Shown: positions 1-5,200 of the stretch, piece by piece
Numbering within the stretch: position 1 is the stretch's first letter
Layout: every line of letters begins with the position of its first letter
Assembly (NCBI GenBank): GCA_017556845.1
Contig: JAFYMA010000038.1
Span: 1 to 8,248 of the forward strand
Origin: Clostridia bacterium
Lineage (GTDB): Bacteria > Bacillota > Clostridia > Oscillospirales > CAG-272
Direction of reading: 5' to 3'
DNA: 8,248 nucleotides
The notes under the pieces: generated by a model
Database searches by the model: none
The model's input: only the letters and a program-made list of their open reading frames with translations
What the model was told of the DNA's origin: nothing
Position numbers and translations under genes: made by a program

Positions 1-615
1 ACGGTTTTTATGTACTGCTATCAGTCTTGCGGGAAAGGGAAGATGCGAATACCTTTTGATCACTTCATCGTTTTCACGCGCAACCGTATCCGAAAGGCGC
101 TCATCAATCTCTTTTTCTACCTCTTCCTTTCCTGACGGTACGAGAATAACGACCTTTTGCTTTTCATCTGTATACAGCATATCATTGACGATTTCTGACG
201 CTCTGCTGTTCCAGTTAAGAATTACGAAATGCCCGTGAAGATCAAGCTTTCTTTTGCCCGTGTTGGCGTTTTCGATGAAGTTTGAAATGTAATTCGTAAC
301 GTAACCTATGACGGAGCCTGTAAATGATATCATACCGATCAGAACTACGGCAAGACATACCAGGGTTATGGCTATTCCGGATTTGCCGATATCAGCAACG
401 ACGAACTGAATACAGCCTGCATCAAGAATCATTGTTATCGTACATATAGCTGCCTCGACAAACCCCATTTTTTCAGTTCCGTCCAGTGACAGAGCGCTGA
501 TTATCAACGATGCCAGAAGAAAAAATACTATGTTGAATAACAGTATAGCCGATAAGACCATTTTACCGGGATTTTTGACTAACTGAATACTGAACCATTC
601 TTTGATTTTTATCAT
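1..615 (-). CDS. CASTOR/POLLUX-like ion channel, N-terminal part (cut by left edge)
   Basis: The first 205 residues can be read; the stop lies beyond the left edge. The start ATG (complement of 613-615) follows a GAAAGG element (complement of 627-632). One hydrophobic segment spans about residues 18-44. A short pore-helix-like stretch follows (52-64) with an LDAGC sequence at 64-68, then a second long hydrophobic segment (79-110). A soluble part opens with GHFVILNWN at 128-136 and continues as a Rossmann-like beta-alpha-beta (VVILVPSG, 155-162). The order membrane helix, re-entrant loop with an LD(A/P)G filter-like motif, helix, then a HxxILxWN nucleotide-binding fold is that of bacterial homologues of plant CASTOR/POLLUX channels, related to RCK-gated potassium channels. 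Its likely role is a ligand-gated cation channel in the plasma membrane. The family call comes from remembered motifs, not a search. It is transcribed away from the pilus operon and nothing ties it to that operon's function. Confidence 0.6.
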   Translation of the reverse strand, partial: MIKIKEWFSIQLVKNPGKMVLSAILLFNIVFFLLASLIISALSLDGTEKMGFVEAAICTITMILDAGCIQFVVADIGKSGIAITLVCLAVVLIGMISFTGSVIGYVTNYISNFIENANTGKRKLDLHGHFVILNWNSRASEIVNDMLYTDEKQKVVILVPSGKEEVEKEIDERLSDTVARENDEVIKRYSHLPFPARLIAVHKNR

Positions 616-635
616 AATTCTTTCTGCCTTTCTTT

Positions 636-661
636 AAGATCTCACTTTCTGTATGGATCTT
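636..661 (-). repeat. 6-bp inverted repeat in the leader of the channel-like gene
   Basis: AAGATC (636-641) and GATCTT (656-661) are perfect inverted arms separated by 14 bases. They lie just upstream of the ribosome binding site of the minus-strand gene, so within its untranslated leader if the candidate promoter is right. The stem is short and AT-rich, so it could be a weak hairpin, a protein site or chance. Confidence 0.3.
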
Positions 662-711
662 TAGCGAAAAAATGTGGTAATATTTGTATATCCGATATGA
701 TGTTCCACTAT

Positions 712-740
712 ACTATAAAAAAATCCATATTTTTTGCCAT
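712..740 (-). promoter_or_regulatory. Candidate promoter for the channel-like gene
   Basis: On the minus strand, ATGGCA (complement of 735-740, 4 of 6 matches to TTGACA) is followed after 17 bases by TATAGT (complement of 712-717, 5 of 6 matches to TATAAT). A start site near 705 would give a leader of about 90 bases. Such matches are easily found by chance in AT-rich DNA, so confidence is low. Confidence 0.35.
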
Positions 741-900
741 TATATCTCAAATTTATTGATATTTTATTATACTTTATTTTTTAAATTGTAAAGTTTAAAC
801 AGAGCGAAAAGGAGCGTTTTGAATGATATTTTTTCAAATGAACATTTTATAGTTTTTTAATATAGAATTATATTTAATTTAATTTCCATATTAAGAGCAT

Positions 901-923
901 TTCCGAGTTATTCAATATCGGAA
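901..923. repeat. Inverted repeat TTCCGA / TCGGAA
   Basis: TTCCGA (901-906) and TCGGAA (918-923) are perfect inverted arms with an 11-base spacer. It is the outermost of three inverted repeats packed into 56 bases upstream of the candidate operon promoter, which suggests a regulator-binding zone. Arm length alone is not significant in this AT-rich DNA. Confidence 0.4.
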
Positions 924-925
924 TT

Positions 926-938
926 TGTAACTGTTACA
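926..938. promoter_or_regulatory. Palindrome TGTAAC-T-GTTACA, operator-like
   Basis: A perfect 13-base palindrome with one central base lies about 60 bases upstream of the candidate -35 element of the pilus operon. Its size and symmetry fit a half-site pair for a dimeric helix-turn-helix regulator. The identity of any regulator is unknown. Confidence 0.45.
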
Positions 939-940
939 GA

Positions 941-956
941 ATTTTGTTAACAAAAT
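941..956. promoter_or_regulatory. Palindrome ATTTTGTTAACAAAAT, operator-like
   Basis: A perfect 16-base palindrome starts two bases after the preceding palindrome and about 40 bases upstream of the candidate -35 element. The GTTAAC centre flanked by A/T arms resembles operators of dimeric regulators in Firmicutes. The location suits activation or repression of the plus-strand operon. It is not followed by a T tract and is not GC-rich, so it is unlikely to be a terminator. Confidence 0.5.
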
Positions 957-997
957 GTAAAAATATCGACAATGGGGATGAAAAAAACGGAAAAGAC

Positions 998-1026
998 TTG
1001 AAAAAAATGTTTTTTTATGTTAGTAT
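998..1026 (+). promoter_or_regulatory. Candidate promoter of the pilus operon
   Basis: TTGAAA (998-1003, 5 of 6 to consensus) is followed after exactly 17 bases by TAGTAT (1021-1026, 4 of 6), which is preceded by TG at 1018-1019 in extended -10 position. The spacer includes a seven-A run, TG and a seven-T run (1001-1016). A start near 1033 would leave a leader of about 105 bases before the first gene. It is the best-placed candidate seen but untested. Confidence 0.45.
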
Positions 1027-1062
1027 TGCGACAAGATTGTTTCGCTGTGAAAAGATTTTTTG

Positions 1063-1090
1063 TTTATGCAGATGCATTGTCTTGCATAAA
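1063..1090 (+). repeat. Leader inverted repeat TTTATGCA / TGCATAAA
   Basis: Perfect 8-base arms (1063-1070 and 1083-1090) flank a 12-base spacer that itself contains ATGCAT, so the pentamer ATGCA or TGCAT occurs three times in 28 bases. It lies in the predicted untranslated leader of the pilus operon, about 50 bases before the first start codon. It could fold as an AT-rich RNA hairpin or be a DNA-binding site. There is no clean T run after it, so a terminator or attenuator is not supported. Confidence 0.4.
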
Positions 1091-1130
1091 TATCTCTTTT
1101 ATCGTTTGTATTTCGTTATTTGAAACATGT

Positions 1131-1138
1131 GAGGAAGG
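1131..1138 (+). promoter_or_regulatory. Ribosome binding site fixing the start at 1140
   Basis: GAGG at 1131-1134 sits five bases before the ATG at 1140, within the purine stretch GAGGAAGG. The in-frame ATG at 1017 overlaps the candidate -10 region and has no such site, so 1140 is the better start. Confidence 0.75.
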
Positions 1139-1139
1139 T

Positions 1140-1505
1140 ATGACGGACAAAAAACTTAAAAAGCTTTCCCGCAGCGAGCTGTTGGAGCTTCTTATAGATC
1201 AGATGGAAAAGAATGAATTGCTCGAAAAAGAGCTTGAAGAAGCAAAAAATAAGCTCGAAAGCAAAAAGATAATATGCGAAAACGCAGGCTCTGTGGCTGA
1301 AGCATCCTTGCAGTTGAACGATGTTTTTACATCGGCGCAAAACGCCGCGCAGCAGTATCTTGAAAACATAAAGCGTATGAGCGATGAGGCTGAAGAAGAA
1401 AAAAATCGGATCATCGAAGAAGCAAAAAGAAAAGCAGATGAAATAATGCGATCTTCTGAGGGCCTTAGCAATAAGCGTAAGGATCAGGATAGCGAAAATA
1501 ATTAG
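1140..1505 (+). CDS. Small coiled-coil protein at the head of the pilus operon
   Basis: A 121-residue cytoplasmic protein with no signal peptide or membrane segment. It begins MTDKKLKKLSRSELLELLI, followed by a strongly charged heptad-like stretch (about residues 19-48) that should form a coiled coil. A conserved-looking middle (SVAEASLQLNDVFTSAQNAAQQYL, in two parts: about 57-68 and 69-80) leads into a second charged helix (about 88-108) and a polar tail. I recall proteins with the same KKLSRxELLELLI opening and the AEASLQLNxVFxxAQ core beside signal peptidase and LPXTG genes in other Clostridia, sometimes named only as hypothetical or DNA-repair-like. No function is established to my knowledge. 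The helix-rich build resembles DivIVA-like scaffolds, so placing the secretion or sortase machinery is possible, but that is inference. It is followed after 78 bases by the signal peptidase gene. Confidence 0.8.
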   Translation: MTDKKLKKLSRSELLELLIDQMEKNELLEKELEEAKNKLESKKIICENAGSVAEASLQLNDVFTSAQNAAQQYLENIKRMSDEAEEEKNRIIEEAKRKADEIMRSSEGLSNKRKDQDSENN

Positions 1506-1567
1506 GTATATATAAATGCAGTTTGTGCCTAATGAGTACGTCGATTTTAACAGTCGCACGATACTTT

Positions 1568-1580
1568 GAAAGGAAGTGAT
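1568..1580 (+). promoter_or_regulatory. Near-consensus ribosome binding site for a GTG start
   Basis: GAAAGGAAGTGAT differs from the full anti-16S complement GAAAGGAGGTGAT at one position. Its core ends seven bases before GTG at 1584. A TTG six codons upstream (1566) overlaps this element, so the GTG is the likely start. Confidence 0.75.
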
Positions 1581-1583
1581 TCC

Positions 1584-2177
1584 GTGAACGGCAGTTCAGA
1601 ACAGGATATAATCGACCGTCCGAGCACCGAGCAGCTCAAAACGGAATATAATAGGGTAATATATAACAAAAAATTCAGGCGCGTTATGCGCAGTACGGTA
1701 TACATACTCATTGTCGTTGCGGCGATCGCTGTTCTTGTGGCGACACTTTTTATGCCCGTGCTTCAGATATACGGTTCTTCAATGGCGCCGACGCTTGACG
1801 AAGGAGATATAGTGATCTCCTTGAAATATACGGATTTTGATCCGGGCGATCTTATGGTGTTTTACATAGGAAACAAAATATTAGTCAAACGGTATATCGC
1901 AGGACCGGGACAATGGGTAAACATTGATGAAAAAGGGAATGTTTTTGTTGACGGTAAATTGCTTGACGAGCCTTACGTACAGCAAAAGGCTCTCGGTGAT
2001 TGTAATATAGAGCTTCCGTATCAGGTTCCGGAAAACAGAGTATTTTGTATGGGCGACCACAGAACGACGTCGGTAGATTCACGCAATACCGCTGTCGGCT
2101 GCATTGAATCGGATCAGCTCGTCGGTAAGATAGTGTTCAGAGTATGGCCGCTGAATAAAATAGGACCTGTAAATTAA
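1584..2177 (+). CDS. Type I signal peptidase, pilus-locus type
   Basis: A 197-residue membrane serine protease (family S26) that removes signal peptides from secreted precursors outside the membrane. After a polar cytoplasmic stretch of about 37 residues there is one transmembrane helix (about 38-57, YILIVVAAIAVLVATLF region). The catalytic Ser is Ser66 in GSSMAPTL. The general-base Lys is Lys102 in VKRYIAGPG. The C-terminal signature GDHRTTSVDSR is at 158-168, matching the GDNRxxSxDSR box. Length and single anchor fit Gram-positive SipS-like enzymes. The start is GTG at 1584, chosen for the strong ribosome binding site. The gene sits directly upstream of the LPETG adhesin (50-base gap), as accessory signal peptidases do in streptococcal pilus loci, where they are needed for pilus assembly. 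A dedicated role in processing the downstream adhesin and shaft protein is inferred. A lep/sip symbol is not assigned because the housekeeping copy is probably elsewhere. Confidence 0.95.
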   Translation: MNGSSEQDIIDRPSTEQLKTEYNRVIYNKKFRRVMRSTVYILIVVAAIAVLVATLFMPVLQIYGSSMAPTLDEGDIVISLKYTDFDPGDLMVFYIGNKILVKRYIAGPGQWVNIDEKGNVFVDGKLLDEPYVQQKALGDCNIELPYQVPENRVFCMGDHRTTSVDSRNTAVGCIESDQLVGKIVFRVWPLNKIGPVN

Positions 2178-2212
2178 ACGGTCTTTTGGCTCATCGCATT
2201 TAATAATAAACG

Positions 2213-2219
2213 AAGGAGG
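2213..2219 (+). promoter_or_regulatory. Strong ribosome binding site of the adhesin gene
   Basis: AAGGAGG lies eight bases before the ATG at 2228, an optimal Gram-positive arrangement that supports this start. Confidence 0.85.
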
Positions 2220-2227
2220 ATAAAGCG

Positions 2228-5200
2228 ATGCAAAGTAAAGCATTGGAACGAATAACTGAATATTCAGCTCAGCACCGCCGCAGAAAGCGCTGGAGAAGCG
2301 TTCTTACCGTAATGGCGTCTGTGGTCGTATTCGTTACAACGTACGTTCTTATCCTTCCTGCTATAACGATGGACAACGATCCAAGCTGTAACGTTGCAGA
2401 GCATACTCATACGGACGAATGCTACGGATATCCAACGGTGCTCAACTGTACAGACCGCACGCGCACCGGAGAACAAGATACGTTATACATTCATACGCAT
2501 TCAGATAAGTGCTATGCTTCCGGAAAGCTTGTGTGTACGATGAACGAGCTGCAAGAGCATATCCATACAGACGATTGCTACGCACTTGACGATGATCTTC
2601 AAAATTACGTAGCCGTATGCGGCAAGGATCAGATAACCGAACATACCCACACGAACGAATGTTATGATGACACAGGCATTATATGCGGTAAGGTGCAGGC
2701 TGTAAAGCACGTGCATACCGATGATTGCTTCGTTTTGTCGGATGCAGAAAAGGTAATAACCTGCAAACTGCAGGAGCATACCCACCACGAAATAGCGTGC
2801 TATGCAGATCTGACGGCAGACGTCGAAACGAGCGCCGATTGGCAAAAATCGCTTAAGGACGTTGAATTTTGCGGTGAATGGCACAGAGACGTTTTAGCCG
2901 TTGCCAAGTCCCAGATAGGATACTCTGAAAGCAGCAGAAACGTCATTTGCGATGAAAACGGCAGACTGCAGGGATATACGAGATACGGCGAATGGTACGG
3001 CGAGCCGTACGGAGAATGGTCTGCAATGTTTGTATCATTCTGCCTTGAACACGCAGGTGTTGAGAAAATGCCGTACGGCAGCGATTGCAACGATTGGATG
3101 CTTGCCCTTTCGGACAAAGGGTGTGACCTTTACCGCAAGGCAGGCGAGCATATACCGAGCGCCGGCGAAATAGTATTCCTTGATAAAGACAAGGATTCAC
3201 GCGCGGACAGCGTCGGAATAATTGCCGAGATCATTCCTCAGATAGAATCGCAGGCAGCAAAGCTCAAGGTAATACAGGGCGATGCGTCAAGCAAGGTACA
3301 GTACGTTATATATGAATATACGTCTGAGTCGGTGATCGGATATTCCGTTCTGCCTGATGGCAATTATAAAGAGCAGACTGTCACAGCACAGATATACACG
3401 GACGGTACATACCGAAATCCCCTTGAATCAGATACTACCGTTATTACGGTAAGCGGTATTTTGCCGAAAAACGCATCTGTATACGCATATCCGATGAATA
3501 CACAGAATGATGATGAGATATGCGCGTACGACATAACGGTATTCGACAGTGACGGAAACGTATTCAACGCGCTTGACGGTGAAAGCCTCGACGTACGGAT
3601 ACTGTCGGATAAATTGAAAAACAGTGCTTTTGATGACGGCACTCATCCCGAGGTATATTACGTAGCGGAAAACGGCACAGAGGAGAGAATGCCGACTGAA
3701 TATACCGAAGACGGTATCGAATTCAAAACGGATCACTTTTCGCTCTACGCCGTGCGTGCCGTACAAGAAGCATCCGCCGCAAGCTACAACGATTTAGTAA
3801 ATCGGATAAACAATAACGCTAAATATATACGGTTGACGAAGTCATTTACGGTCGGCTCAGCTATAAATATCGACTGGGGCAAAGATGTTATCGTAGACCT
3901 TAACGGAAAAACGATATCATCAGGAGCATCGAACACCGTATTCAATGTCAACGGCGGTCAGCTCACGGTGCTTGATTCCACACAGCCGCAGGCAAGCGTA
4001 CAAAAGCAGACTTTGAGTAAAATGACGTACGGTAATACGGCAAGTCTTTCCGTATCCGGTGAAAGAGCAACGCTTACATACTACGTTACACGTTCTGAAG
4101 TAACGAACACGCAAACGGGCTCGACTGTTGAGACTTTATATAAGTATACGGTAAGTACGTCAGGTACTATAAAGGGCTCCTCACAGCCTATCATCACAGT
4201 CAACGGCGGTACGTTCAATCTTCAGAGCGGTATGCTCAGAAGCGGAACGAACAGAGCTGTATATCAAAGCTATTCGGGCGGTACGATAAATCTTTCGGGC
4301 GGATATATCTGCGGATTTGAAAGATCGTATAACACAGGATGGCTAAATCAGGACGAATTCGGCGGTGCTGTATACAGTGCCAGCGGCACGCTCAATATAT
4401 CAGACGATGCGGTAATAGCCGCTAACAAAGCAGGCTGCGGCGGCGGTGTCGCTGTTATGGGTCAGAATAAGCTCAATATCAGCGGCGGCATTATCAGTGG
4501 AAACGTGGCTTTGTTCAATAACGCAAGCGTGGATCACGCAGGCGGCGGAGGTATTGTTACGTGCGCTCAGACAACGGTTACGATGACCGGCGGATATATC
4601 ACGAACAACACCGCAAACGGTCAATGCTATCTTGACGGCGGCGGCGGAATATTCATTCGCGACGATTGTAAATTCACAATACGCGGCGGATACGTCACGG
4701 GCAACAAGGCTCAGGGCGGCGGCGGCATAAAGACAAGCTCGGGCAACTGGTGTACCTTTACGATGGACGGAGGATTTTTCTCCGGAAATCTCGCAACAGC
4801 GGGCGAGGGTGCGGGCATCTGCATAGAGTATAACGGCAGAGGATATATAAATGCAGGTTATATAACGAACAACATTCTTGAAAATACGGAGCACTGGGGC
4901 GGCGGCGGAGTATTCTGTGCCGATCAAGCAGTTCTTGAAATAAAGAATATGCTCGCGACTGACAACTCGGCAGGCGGCTTCGGCGGCGGTGTTGCAGGTT
5001 GTCCTACAGGTAAGCTTTACTTATATATTGATAAGGGTGCTGCTATCTTCGACAACCACGACGTTGTTGATGAAGACGGAATACATTTCGTATCCGGCGG
5101 TACGAAGGACGGCGTTGACTATAAAATATGTAACGAAATGTTCCAAAGATGCGGTCACGCTGATTACTTCTGTGCGTTGATGGGTACGGTTTCGGGCACG

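Larger units (their letters stand above)
616..1139. other. AT-rich divergent intergenic region
   Basis: About 520 bases separate the channel-like gene (minus) from the first pilus-operon gene (plus). The region is strongly AT-rich, with many A and T runs. I see no credible coding sequence, tRNA or rho-independent terminator in it. It contains candidate promoters for both directions, an inverted-repeat cluster at 901-956, and a leader inverted repeat at 1063-1090, each listed separately. The stretch 741-900 is mostly simple AT-rich sequence in which I see nothing specific. Confidence 0.75.

Noticed and set aside
766..787. A minus-strand TTTACA and TATAAT pair upstream of the channel-like gene.
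   Set aside because: The elements are only 15 bases apart, shorter than a usable promoter spacing; the pair at 712-740 has 17.
1017..1139. A 41-codon upstream extension of the small coiled-coil gene from an ATG at 1017.
   Set aside because: It overlaps the candidate -10 region, has no ribosome binding site, its residues (Cys and Phe rich) do not match the charged protein that follows, and a GAGG site fits the ATG at 1140.
1116..1559. A minus-strand open frame opposite the small coiled-coil gene.
   Set aside because: Its Phe, Leu and Ile runs are the complement of the Lys and Glu codons of the plus-strand gene, and it has no supporting start signals or family.
1566..1583. A TTG start six codons upstream for the signal peptidase.
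   Set aside because: The TTG overlaps the near-consensus ribosome binding site that serves the GTG at 1584.
2164..2187. GACC / GGTC arms followed by TTTT after the signal peptidase stop, terminator-like.
   Set aside because: The clean stem is only four base pairs with a 12-base loop and a short T run, too weak for a terminator, and the next gene looks co-transcribed.
2387..2872. A recent tandem DNA duplication or CRISPR-like array in the His/Cys repeat region.
   Set aside because: The similarity is at protein level only; the DNA of the units differs and spacing varies, and the frame is open throughout.
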